Shown piece by piece: positions 25,688 through 32,727 of a DNA stretch of 38,582 nt; within the stretch, counting starts at the first letter, position 1; each line of letters opens with the position of its first letter. A model generated the notes under the pieces. The model had not been told where the DNA came from, did no database searches, and was given only the letters and a program-made list of their open reading frames with translations. Both the position numbers and the translations under genes were made by a program. This DNA comes from Candidatus Methanoperedens sp. (GTDB lineage Archaea > Halobacteriota > Methanosarcinia > Methanosarcinales > Methanoperedenaceae). The stretch spans positions 1-38,582 of the forward strand of contig JAPZAO010000186.1 of the NCBI GenBank assembly GCA_027460615.1. Direction: 5' to 3'.

Positions 25688-27222
25688 TTACCAACCTCAT
25701 CCAGCACCGCATCATATCCAAAAATGATAAATCCAGTTTCGTTCCTTTCAGGAGCATTATTTTTTTCCAAAACCATAACTGGAAGTATGCCTTTAGACTC
25801 TCTTTCTATAGTTTTAAAATCTGGATCCTTTCTAATTTCGTTGAGTACACATTCTTTAAATTTTTCATAGTTTTCCCTAGAATTGCCACATTCACTCAAC
25901 TTATCGCATTTGGTCACGACAAAATAGTATGGTTTTTTTTGTCCGTTTTGTTCCAATACGTCCAATAATTCTTTATAAATATCAACAATATAATTATCAC
26001 TGAATATATACGGAAATTTCACAGTTAGTTCGCCAATTTTATCAATTTTTCCATCAATGTTTTTTAAGTAAACATCAACCTTATTATTGTTAAGATTTAG
26101 CGAAACAGATTTCTCATTATCAGATACATTTATAGTTTTGTCATTGCTTTTATTAATTTTAGTATTTCCTAAATCTAAACCATACTTCTCACTTAGAACG
26201 TCTTTGAGTCTTATGTTATCGTTTCCTGGAATTTCATCCCAACTAAACAAATACTTATCAGGGTCGATCAGAAATATCAACCTGCTTGCATTCTTTATTC
26301 CGTCAGCAACTAATCTAATTTGTACTATGGGCTTATTATCAATATTAATTAGGTTGTTGCCATTGAGAACATTTATAATATCTTTGATATTTGTGTCTAA
26401 TATGTCTCCTGCATAATCAATATCCATATCAACCTCCTTTGTAAAAATCCTCCCATGTATATATTTGAGACCGACTTGGTTCTCTACCTTAGTTGCATCT
26501 GGCCATTTTCCATGCAATTCTGTATAAATACCAGAAAGATTCTTGTTAGGATTACCAATAACCCTTTTTTTCTTTCTTGCTTCTTCATAAAGTGCAGCAG
26601 TAAATACTGTTTTCCCAGATTTTCTAGGTCCAACAATGAATAATTTACACTCACTTTCTGCATATACGGCAAACATATAAATAACCACACTAAATAACAA
26701 TGCAAGCAAAATGTAAATTATGGAAGCATTAACTTCCGACCTACCTGCAATATAGTTTAAAAGAGTGAGCCACACAATAGCACTGGAAACAATTGCAAGA
26801 ATCATCAGAGATGTTTTGCAATTGATGTAATCTTTTTCTTTTCTTCTGGTTATATGGCTAATAAAAGCACCTGCGATTAATCCACTGAAGAACATTAAAG
26901 GGCGAAGAATAACTATATAAGTATATGCAACAACGATAATTAAAGAAGCAAAAAGGATCATATAACTCTGTTTCCGCCTTGTCCAATCATAATACCCAGC
27001 AATTATAGCGATGCCGTAAAACAGACCAAAACAAAAAGTAAGAAAACTTAACCATAATTTCTTAATAACCATATAAAATGCACTTGTACTCATATATCCA
27101 AAATCTCGTGAGTCAGTAAACAAATTCTTTAGGCCAAAAGAAATTAATATAAGTAATGCACAGTATAATATAATAATATAATTATCATACTTTTTTTCCC
27201 ATAATTCTATTTTATTTAACAT
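25684..27222 (-). CDS. Membrane-anchored P-loop GTPase with the WDxPG module inserted in its G domain
   Basis: This is a 512-residue protein with about six hydrophobic helices in residues 15-185, then a cytoplasmic G domain. Walker A is GPRKSGKT at 198-205, a probable G3 DxxG is DYAG at 269-272, and G4 is TKCD at 437-440. Between the strand RLIFLID (about 314-320) and G4 lies the shared module (about 326-400, FSWDEIPGND...). The GTPase fold is thus apparently interrupted. AGGAGA sits a few bases before the ATG, and a 74-base AT-rich gap upstream may hold an internal promoter. The specificity motif argues for GTP. It is probably the membrane-bound switch or anchor of the tubulin-like protein encoded just upstream; that role is inferred from context. 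Confidence 0.75.
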   Translation of the reverse strand: MLNKIELWEKKYDNYIIILYCALLILISFGLKNLFTDSRDFGYMSTSAFYMVIKKLWLSFLTFCFGLFYGIAIIAGYYDWTRRKQSYMILFASLIIVVAYTYIVILRPLMFFSGLIAGAFISHITRRKEKDYINCKTSLMILAIVSSAIVWLTLLNYIAGRSEVNASIIYILLALLFSVVIYMFAVYAESECKLFIVGPRKSGKTVFTAALYEEARKKKRVIGNPNKNLSGIYTELHGKWPDATKVENQVGLKYIHGRIFTKEVDMDIDYAGDILDTNIKDIINVLNGNNLINIDNKPIVQIRLVADGIKNASRLIFLIDPDKYLFSWDEIPGNDNIRLKDVLSEKYGLDLGNTKINKSNDKTINVSDNEKSVSLNLNNNKVDVYLKNIDGKIDKIGELTVKFPYIFSDNYIVDIYKELLDVLEQNGQKKPYYFVVTKCDKLSECGNSRENYEKFKECVLNEIRKDPDFKTIERESKGILPVMVLEKNNAPERNETGFIIFGYDAVLDEVGK

Positions 27223-27296
27223 AATTTCTCCTATTAATTATAAGATATTACCATTAATTATGCATACGCATACATATTTTATATGTGTTTATATAA
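27223..27296 (-). promoter_or_regulatory. AT-rich spacer with TATA-like boxes before the membrane GTPase gene
   Basis: On the minus strand the gap holds ATTATATAAAC, then CATATAAAATATG, with ACATA/TATGT inverted arms at 27,272-27,286, and finally AGGAGA at the start codon. This is the only sizeable gap in the operon and could carry an archaeal internal promoter with an overlapping operator. Confidence 0.4.
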
Positions 27297-29861
27297 TCAC
27301 AAACTATTTTCTAAATTATCCAAATCTCCTTTTATCAGATGCAATATATCTTTCAATTTATTGAACACAAGAATATCTTTTGTTTGTTTATTACTGTCTT
27401 TCTGAAAAACGTCATTATTTATTAGTTTTTCAATATTAGAAGAAACATCTTTAATAAATTGTCTAATATTATTCTGGTATATGTTTAAATTATTTCCTTC
27501 AGTCTTCGCAATAAGTTTATCAGTTTTTTTGTCATCTATTCTTAGGTCAACCTTTGTATTGTTATTATTAAGCTGTAGCGAAATAGACTTTTTACTATCA
27601 TCAGTTGCTACTATAGTTTTATCATCGATTTTCCTAATATTAATTGATTTCCGAGCTAAACCATAACACTTATTTAGAAAGGATATGAGTTTTATGTTAT
27701 CGTTTCCCGGGATATCATTCCAGTTAAACAATAAATCACCCTCCATTCTTGCAACTATATTCCCCCTGAAAGGCTGGTTTATCCAAGCTAAAATATTTTT
27801 CTTTTCTTCCTCTAGATTTTTTTTATATTGATTTAATGTAGATAATACTCCCTTTAACTCAGTAATGATTTTTTCACTCTCTTTTTCTTCTATGAATCCC
27901 ATTATTTTACACACTTCTTGATCAATCTCAGCAAGAGTTATTGGAATTTTTAAAAATGGATCCTCACAATTATAATTCTCCCAGAAAGAAATCACTGTTT
28001 CAGTGCCTTCCTGATCTGTATTTCCTATTGATATACCTGTTAAATTTTCGAATGCGTTAGAATCCCCTAAGAACAAAGAGTGATGCATAGATAATATGGA
28101 GTGATTTTTGTTATATTCTTGTTCTAGAGTATCTATGTTTCTGAGAGCCCATGGATGCAATCCTATCCATAAATTATATAAATCGACTTTAAATTCTTCT
28201 CCATTTTTATAAGGAAACATTTGAGCTTTTTCAGCAATATCTCTTGTCAAATTGACTCGAGCATTAGCAAAATTGAGTTGATTTATATTGCCTATATTAT
28301 CCTCTGCCGTACAAAGTATAGAAAGTGCACATTTCATCTTTTGTTTAGTTATAAAATCCCGCTTTGACAGTTCCGCCCGAACATCTTGATCTGGTGCTCC
28401 AGGTGAATAATTATAATCAAGAAGAATTCTGGTGAGATCATTTAGATTTACAAATGGTCTTTGTACGGCGTCAAAGATAACCTCTGGTCTATTCAGAAAT
28501 TTATCGCCCATGGCTTGTTGAAAAGAAACAGGTAATCCTTTGTCCTTCAATAATTGTATTTCATGGTTACTTAGTGTAATAATTTCTCTATGATCTTTAC
28601 ACTCAGGTTTTAATATTTCTTTATGAAGTGTTTGTACATATGTATTACTTTCGTTATATATATCAACTAATACCTTCATCTGCTTCACGTGCTCTTCTAA
28701 CTTGCTTTTTAAACGTTCGATTTGTTCTTTAAGCGATTTTGCCAGAGTGTTATTGTTGTTCACATCATTAGAATTCTTCAAATCTCCCATACTCTTCTTA
28801 ACAACAGATAACTTTTCGTTTAAAGCTTCAATGTCTTCATGTATTTTAATATTCGAATAGTCATTTTTTTTCAGAGCTTCCTGAAGTTCATTTATCTTGC
28901 CCTTATTAATCAACAGATCTTTTAAAAAGTTTTCAATCACTTGAATATTCGTCTCCATCTTATAATAATCGTCTATTTTCTTTTTAGGGAACTCTGTTGA
29001 TTTGTAACCTATTGTTGAAAATGAATTGGTATTACGGCTCAGAAAATAAACCAAATCATTAAAATCGAACCACTTATTTTGATGGTCTGCATCATTTCCT
29101 TGAACATTAAGATCTCCTCCCATCCTAACAAGATCTGAAAGAAATTTGATTATTGTTTCTTCCAATGTATGATCTTGTAATTGTCCATTTCTATCATCTC
29201 TAGATGCAAGGGTTAACAAATGAAATGGATTAAAGTATCCATTTCTTTCATTATCTATCGATAAAAGAAAATTCAACTCTTTTAATGCGGCCATGGCATT
29301 TATTTTGCTCTCATCCGTATCATCTCTGGACGGAAGTATTCCAAAGCCAAATATTATTGTGCCGGGGAAGTTATTTCTCATCCATCTTTTTATATCAAGT
29401 GATAAATCAGGAATTAAACCCGAACCTGTCCCTCCCCCTAAAGCACAGAATATGACAATCAAAAATTGGTTAATGTCAGGATTTCTTTGTCGTAATTCGT
29501 TTACAATATTTATTAGTTTATTTTCAATACTCGTTTTATAAAAATCATAATAAGCTTTGCTAACGGCTCGGCGCGTTCCTACACCATTTAGAAACAAAGT
29601 TTGAGCTGTATTCTGTGTTATCCAAGCATGATCCGTGAAGTAAGCATCCGGAGGTTTTTCAAGAAAGAAATCTTCCTTTATTACATTGGGCTGTTTTATT
29701 TTACTCCATAATTCATCAAGATCGTTTTTATTACTATCTAAAAAAAGGAAGGCTTTTTTTCCGTCTATACCTCCATGTGAATCAAGATATTTAGCAAAAC
29801 TATTAACCATTTTGCACCCAACTTCTCCAAGACCAATTATTATCTGGTTTACCTCTGGCAT
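27297..29861 (-). CDS. Large tubulin/FtsZ-superfamily GTPase with coiled-coil extension and C-terminal WDxPG module
   Basis: The protein is 854 residues from ATG 29861, chosen for the GGAGTGA eight bases upstream (an in-frame TTG at 29885 is inside the preceding gene). The N-terminus IIIGLGEVGCKMVN is the first nucleotide-binding loop, and GGGTGSG at 142-148 is the tubulin/FtsZ signature. WFDFNDLVYF (about 264-273) resembles the T7 loop that completes GTP hydrolysis in the next subunit. Residues about 340-425 form a long coiled coil; a large helical region follows. The shared module occupies about 712-796 (FNWNDIPGND). This is more than twice the size of FtsZ or TubZ. It recalls the large FtsZ-like families proposed to act in membrane remodelling, rather than cell-division FtsZ. 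Confidence 0.8.
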   Translation of the reverse strand: MPEVNQIIIGLGEVGCKMVNSFAKYLDSHGGIDGKKAFLFLDSNKNDLDELWSKIKQPNVIKEDFFLEKPPDAYFTDHAWITQNTAQTLFLNGVGTRRAVSKAYYDFYKTSIENKLINIVNELRQRNPDINQFLIVIFCALGGGTGSGLIPDLSLDIKRWMRNNFPGTIIFGFGILPSRDDTDESKINAMAALKELNFLLSIDNERNGYFNPFHLLTLASRDDRNGQLQDHTLEETIIKFLSDLVRMGGDLNVQGNDADHQNKWFDFNDLVYFLSRNTNSFSTIGYKSTEFPKKKIDDYYKMETNIQVIENFLKDLLINKGKINELQEALKKNDYSNIKIHEDIEALNEKLSVVKKSMGDLKNSNDVNNNNTLAKSLKEQIERLKSKLEEHVKQMKVLVDIYNESNTYVQTLHKEILKPECKDHREIITLSNHEIQLLKDKGLPVSFQQAMGDKFLNRPEVIFDAVQRPFVNLNDLTRILLDYNYSPGAPDQDVRAELSKRDFITKQKMKCALSILCTAEDNIGNINQLNFANARVNLTRDIAEKAQMFPYKNGEEFKVDLYNLWIGLHPWALRNIDTLEQEYNKNHSILSMHHSLFLGDSNAFENLTGISIGNTDQEGTETVISFWENYNCEDPFLKIPITLAEIDQEVCKIMGFIEEKESEKIITELKGVLSTLNQYKKNLEEEKKNILAWINQPFRGNIVARMEGDLLFNWNDIPGNDNIKLISFLNKCYGLARKSINIRKIDDKTIVATDDSKKSISLQLNNNNTKVDLRIDDKKTDKLIAKTEGNNLNIYQNNIRQFIKDVSSNIEKLINNDVFQKDSNKQTKDILVFNKLKDILHLIKGDLDNLENSL

Positions 29862-29868
29862 TAAATAT

Positions 29869-30714
29869 TCACTCCAAAATATCAATTTTTTTTATATATA
29901 TTTTTAGTTTATCGTTATCCTTGTTATCCTTGATCGCTATCAATTTAGGAATCAATTCTTTATTACCGTCTTTTTTATTTTCTTTTTGTAAAATAACTTC
30001 ATTATTTTTAATTCGTAAAAAAAGTTTTTCATCATCATCAATCGTAACTTTTATTGTATCTTTTCCAGTTTTTACTATTATTGCAGTTTGTAATGAATGA
30101 ATATTATAGGTCCACTTCAGAAATTCTTTGAGCTTTTCTATTTCTTGAGGGCTTCCTGGAACATCGTCCCAGCAAAATTTTTCATCACAATACTCTTTTA
30201 TTTTTTTATCGGACTCTTCTTTTTTTTCATCCAGACTTTTTGAAATTTCGGAAAGTTCGTTTTCAATGTTTTGAAGATTATCTTTAATATCATTCTTCAA
30301 TATTTCTTGTCTTGCATCGTTTGCTCGGTAGTTTTCACTGTCCAAATGTCTTTTTGAAAAAAAACTACCTAACGTGCTCATCAGCCCAATAATAAGCAAA
30401 AAAAGAAAATCTGGTTGTGAATCTAAATCATACATCTCAAGCAACGTGAGCAAATAACCAAACAATCCAATCATAAAAATAATTATGCTTAAAACCATCA
30501 ATTGAAAAAAGCGATCTGATAAAGCTTTATTATTTTTAATCTCTTTTTCTTTCCTTTTCCCGGAACTCATAAATAATATTAGAATTGCAATCCCCAGTAA
30601 AAGAATTGCAAGAAACGACTCCTGAGTAATGATCTCATTGTAGTACAAGAAACCAGAAAAAATTGACAAGAGAACTCCTGCAATTAACCATCCAATAATT
30701 AATATGCTAGCCAA
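29869..30714 (-). CDS. Four-TM protein with coiled coil and C-terminal WDxPG module; first gene of the operon
   Basis: The product is 281 residues from TTG 30714. No in-frame ATG or GTG precedes the first TM, and an in-frame stop lies just upstream. Hydrophobic segments lie at about 4-24, 33-50, 71-90 and 99-120. A coiled coil (about 125-175, rich in Glu/Lys, with NIENELSEISKSLDEKKEE) follows, then the shared module from F180 (FCWDDVPGSP) to near the end, with an insert after the strand ILQKEN. It ends 7 bases before the tubulin-like gene. Layout suggests a membrane receptor or anchor that presents the coiled coil and module to the cytoplasm. No named family was recognised. Confidence 0.7.
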   Translation of the reverse strand: MASILIIGWLIAGVLLSIFSGFLYYNEIITQESFLAILLLGIAILILFMSSGKRKEKEIKNNKALSDRFFQLMVLSIIIFMIGLFGYLLTLLEMYDLDSQPDFLFLLIIGLMSTLGSFFSKRHLDSENYRANDARQEILKNDIKDNLQNIENELSEISKSLDEKKEESDKKIKEYCDEKFCWDDVPGSPQEIEKLKEFLKWTYNIHSLQTAIIVKTGKDTIKVTIDDDEKLFLRIKNNEVILQKENKKDGNKELIPKLIAIKDNKDNDKLKIYIKKIDILE

Positions 30715-30751
30715 AGAGGGTCACATAACTGACATGATTATTGATTGATAT

Positions 30752-30775
30752 AAGGATTTCTATATAGATATTTCA
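30752..30775 (-). promoter_or_regulatory. Probable archaeal TATA-box promoter of the tubulin/GTPase operon
   Basis: On the minus strand AAATATCTATATAGAAATCC contains a good TATA box (centred near 30,764). With the usual spacing of about 25 bases, transcription would begin near 30,738, giving a leader of about 25 bases before the TTG start. Confidence 0.45.
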
Positions 30776-30916
30776 AATTATTCGACTCGCCTGCGTGCAA
30801 ACCTCGGAATCCGAGTCATCGTGTTGTACCCACATTGGTATCGGAATAGTCCTGCACAAAAGCATAGGGTAAAAGTGCATACGATACAGCAGCATACTCA
30901 CGGCTGAACTGATATC
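30776..30916. other. Unassigned DNA upstream of the tnpB remnant
   Basis: No open gene is seen. It may be more heavily decayed tnpB sequence, because it directly precedes the recognisable tail and is less AT-rich than the neighbouring operon. Confidence 0.35.
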
Positions 30917-31025
30917 GAATCTTCTACTTTAAAGTCCCTAGAATACCTCAACAGTATCCAATACGTTAAAGCAAGTTCGGTCTATGAATCAGGAAGCTTC
31001 ACAGCTTTAGCGTGATGTAGTTCAC
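30917..31025 (+). pseudogene. 3' remnant of an IS200/IS605-type tnpB gene and its right end
   Basis: In frame from 30,917 to TGA 31,013-31,015 the translation contains ESSTLKSLEYLNS and ends ASSVYESGSFTALA, a typical TnpB C-terminal tail. An in-frame stop lies just upstream and no zinc finger or RuvC part is recognisable, so the gene is decayed. The TTCAC at 31,021-31,025 matches the usual right terminus of IS605-group elements. The 3' end of such genes commonly overlaps the guide (omega) RNA, so a vestige of that RNA may also be present. Confidence 0.6.
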
Positions 31026-31102
31026 GTCCATCTCTTAATGCGAACTTCTTGAATGAAAAAAGAGCGTGGACGATGAAATATTTTGCATATCCATCTCCTT
31101 TT

Positions 31103-31351
31103 TTATTTAACAAACCGTGCAGCAAAATTCCGTATTTCTATATCGCCAAAGGCGGAATGCTCACGCAGAAAATTTATGACATGCCTGACCTTAGGTCCAT
31201 TTCCTTTTTTCCCGATTGTGGGTCTTACCCCGGCTAACACTGCCTGCACTTTGTATTGCTCGGTGATTTTTCCGTAGAGTTCTTCTATAAACTGATGGTC
31301 ATCTGGTGTTACGCATACAACTTTTTTTTCTACATCTCGTTTTAATTTCAT
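31103..31351 (-). CDS. Hypothetical small protein (82 aa)
   Basis: This 82-residue protein starts at ATG 31351 with GAGGAAG upstream. It is charged, with no TM or signal: a basic N-terminus (MKLKRDVEKK), a strand VVCVTP, a helix DDHQFIEELYGKI, a middle GVRPTIGKKGNGPKVRHV, and a last helix/strand segment. The mixture of basic residues and a GKKGNGPK loop would suit a nucleic-acid binder, but no family was recognised. It lies alone between the tnpB remnant and attR, on the same strand as the tubulin operon. It is probably real because of its ribosome binding site and balanced composition. Confidence 0.5.
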   Translation of the reverse strand: MKLKRDVEKKVVCVTPDDHQFIEELYGKITEQYKVQAVLAGVRPTIGKKGNGPKVRHVINFLREHSAFGDIEIRNFAARFVK

Positions 31352-31704
31352 GCTATCTTTCTTCCTCTATTTCCATTCCGTTTTACCAAAGTTTTTATCC
31401 ATCCACAAACATATTGTATTTTAGAGTACGGCGGGGACGTTATAGCGTCCACCTTGGCGTGTGCCTGCTGATGCTATGCGGTTCCGTTTCAGCCGCATGT
31501 TCTTCCTCCAGGTATACGCACGCACTCAAATTAATATTAATTAAAACACTTGTATATATTCTTAAGGTAAGCAGTAGTGAAAGTGCAGCCCTTTTTTGAG
31601 AACAAATTTGGCAAGATTATAAATATCTTGTTGATATTAATTAGAAATTGGCATGTTAGAAATAAATTGCGCACCGGATAAAGAATTGAATCAAACTACC
31701 AAAG
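31352..31704. other. Intergenic stretch near the right end of the element
   Basis: No confident gene is present. Features are a 14-base palindrome AATTAATATTAATT (31,530-31,543), TATA-like TGTATATATTC just after it, and TATAAATATC near 31,618. These may be promoter or operator sites for the small minus-strand gene or for a lost integrase. Confidence 0.4.
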
Positions 31705-31896
31705 ATGCCTTTTTCAAATATCGACAGCAGCGAACCTGCAGGTCAAGAACAAAAACAGAAAATTTCAGACAGTGTACGGGCGTTATACAAATTTTTCAAA
31801 TCCCTACCTCGGCGTCAACTAATTCCTATAATCACGGCTCGTTTTTTTCACATATCGATGAAAAGAGATTATACTTATAAAAAAACCAAACCTTAA
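31705..31896 (+). other. Open frame running outward through attR (possible fragment of a lost gene)
   Basis: The 63-codon frame begins MPFSNIDSSEP and reads through the att repeat as FKSLPRR. At attL the same repeat is read in the same frame and remains open to 11,036. In the excised circle the two would join into one frame of about 143 codons (37 plus 106). The joined product does not look like a recombinase to me, so this is only a hint that a coding gene once spanned attP. Confidence 0.25.
31795..31815 (+). repeat. attR: 21-bp copy of the tRNA-Ser 3' end
   Basis: This is an exact same-strand copy of 10,698-10,718. The rest of the tRNA (D arm, anticodon arm, 5' acceptor) is absent here, so it is not a second tRNA gene. 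Confidence 0.8.
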
Positions 31897-31924
31897 ATAA
31901 TTCCGCCGACAACAAACAACACAC

Positions 31925-32653
31925 ATGAACCTCCGCGAACTCATCCCCATCCTCGAATCCATAGCACCTCCAGCCCTTGCAGAAGACTTCGACACAGGCA
32001 GAATCGGACTGGTTCTTGACCGCGCCGCTGACATCCGGAAAATCGCAGTGGCGCTTGACCCGACCGACTACGTTCTCAAAGAGGCGGCGCGCCTCGGCGC
32101 AAACCTGCTTATCACGCATCACACGCTGATTTTCGACCCTGTAAACATTATTTCAAAAAGATTATCCGATACTTTGAAAATTGCTATCAACAGCGATATT
32201 TCCATCTATACAATGCACACCAACTATGACAAAGCAGAAGGCGGCGTGAACGATGTGCTTGCTGAATTACTTGGATTAAACAACATTACACAGCTTGCGC
32301 TGGGAAGGATTGGCGAAATAGAGACATTCAGCGCGCCGGAATTTGCATCGTTCATTGCAAAAAAGCTAAATACACATGTGCAATACACTGGAAACCGGGA
32401 AATAAGAAAGGTCATGGTCGTAGGTGGGAGCGGGTTCCGCAGGGAATACATCGACATCGCCCTTGAACACGGCGCCGAGGCGCTTGTATCCGGAGAACTT
32501 CGTCATGATGCGCTCCGTTATGCGGGGGAGCTATGCCTGTTTGATGCGACACATTATGCCACAGAAGCGCCTGCTATGAAAAGATTGTGCGAAAGATTGC
32601 CAGTCGAGTCGGTTTTTATTGAGGATAAGCCTGCGGTCAAGGTGGAACCGTAA
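31925..32653 (+). CDS. Nif3-like dinuclear metal-centre protein
   Basis: This 242-residue protein belongs to the NIF3/YbgI (DUF34) family. Metal-ligand motifs are visible: THHTLIFDP with H65 and H66, MHTNYDKAEGGVND with H98 and D102, and near the end DATHYATE supplying the remaining His and Glu. The N-terminal signature usually reads EDWDNxGL; here it is EDFDTGRIGL. Archaeal members are single-domain proteins of about this size that form hexameric toroids. The cellular function is unsettled (GTP cyclohydrolase-like and metal-handling roles have been proposed). It lies 110 bases after attR and is the first chromosomal gene beyond the putative element. Confidence 0.85.
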   Translation: MNLRELIPILESIAPPALAEDFDTGRIGLVLDRAADIRKIAVALDPTDYVLKEAARLGANLLITHHTLIFDPVNIISKRLSDTLKIAINSDISIYTMHTNYDKAEGGVNDVLAELLGLNNITQLALGRIGEIETFSAPEFASFIAKKLNTHVQYTGNREIRKVMVVGGSGFRREYIDIALEHGAEALVSGELRHDALRYAGELCLFDATHYATEAPAMKRLCERLPVESVFIEDKPAVKVEP

Positions 32654-32656
32654 AAT

Positions 32657-32720
32657 TTCACCGCAAAGTTCGCAAAGAGCGCAAAGGTTGCGTTAATATC
32701 GGTCTTTGCGTTTCCGCGCG
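32657..32720. repeat. CGCAAAG-type intergenic repeat with inverted arms
   Basis: CACCGCAAAGTTCGCAAAG and GCGCAAAGG are followed by the inverted TCTTTGCG. It sits between convergent nif3 and elp3 and resembles the copy at 8,850-8,880. It could act as a bidirectional terminator or be a dispersed repeat. Confidence 0.45.
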
Positions 32721-32727
32721 GTTTATT

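Larger units (their letters stand above)
10698..31815 (+). mobile_element. Putative integrated element of about 21 kb inserted in tRNA-Ser(CGA)
   Basis: The element is bounded by exact 21-bp direct repeats matching the tRNA 3' end, with the intact tRNA on one side only. This is the standard outcome of tyrosine-recombinase integration. Outside the repeats lie housekeeping genes (methyltransferase/dph2; nif3/elp3). Inside lie a YD-repeat lipoprotein, two giant FGE-domain proteins, the tubulin/GTPase operon, a TnpB relic and a small hypothetical gene. No tyrosine recombinase with the R..HxxR..Y pattern was recognised, so the element may be immobile, decayed, or mobilised in trans. Removing it would place nif3 about 110 bases behind the tRNA, a plausible ancestral layout. 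Confidence 0.6.

Noticed and set aside
10719-31794. Integrase, reverse transcriptase or template repeat inside the element
   Set aside because: I looked for a tyrosine-recombinase catalytic pattern and a YxDD reverse transcriptase among the sizeable open frames and saw none, so neither is annotated.
31653-31880. 75-codon plus-strand frame across attR
   Set aside because: It overlaps another frame, has no clear ribosome binding site and encodes no recognisable motif.
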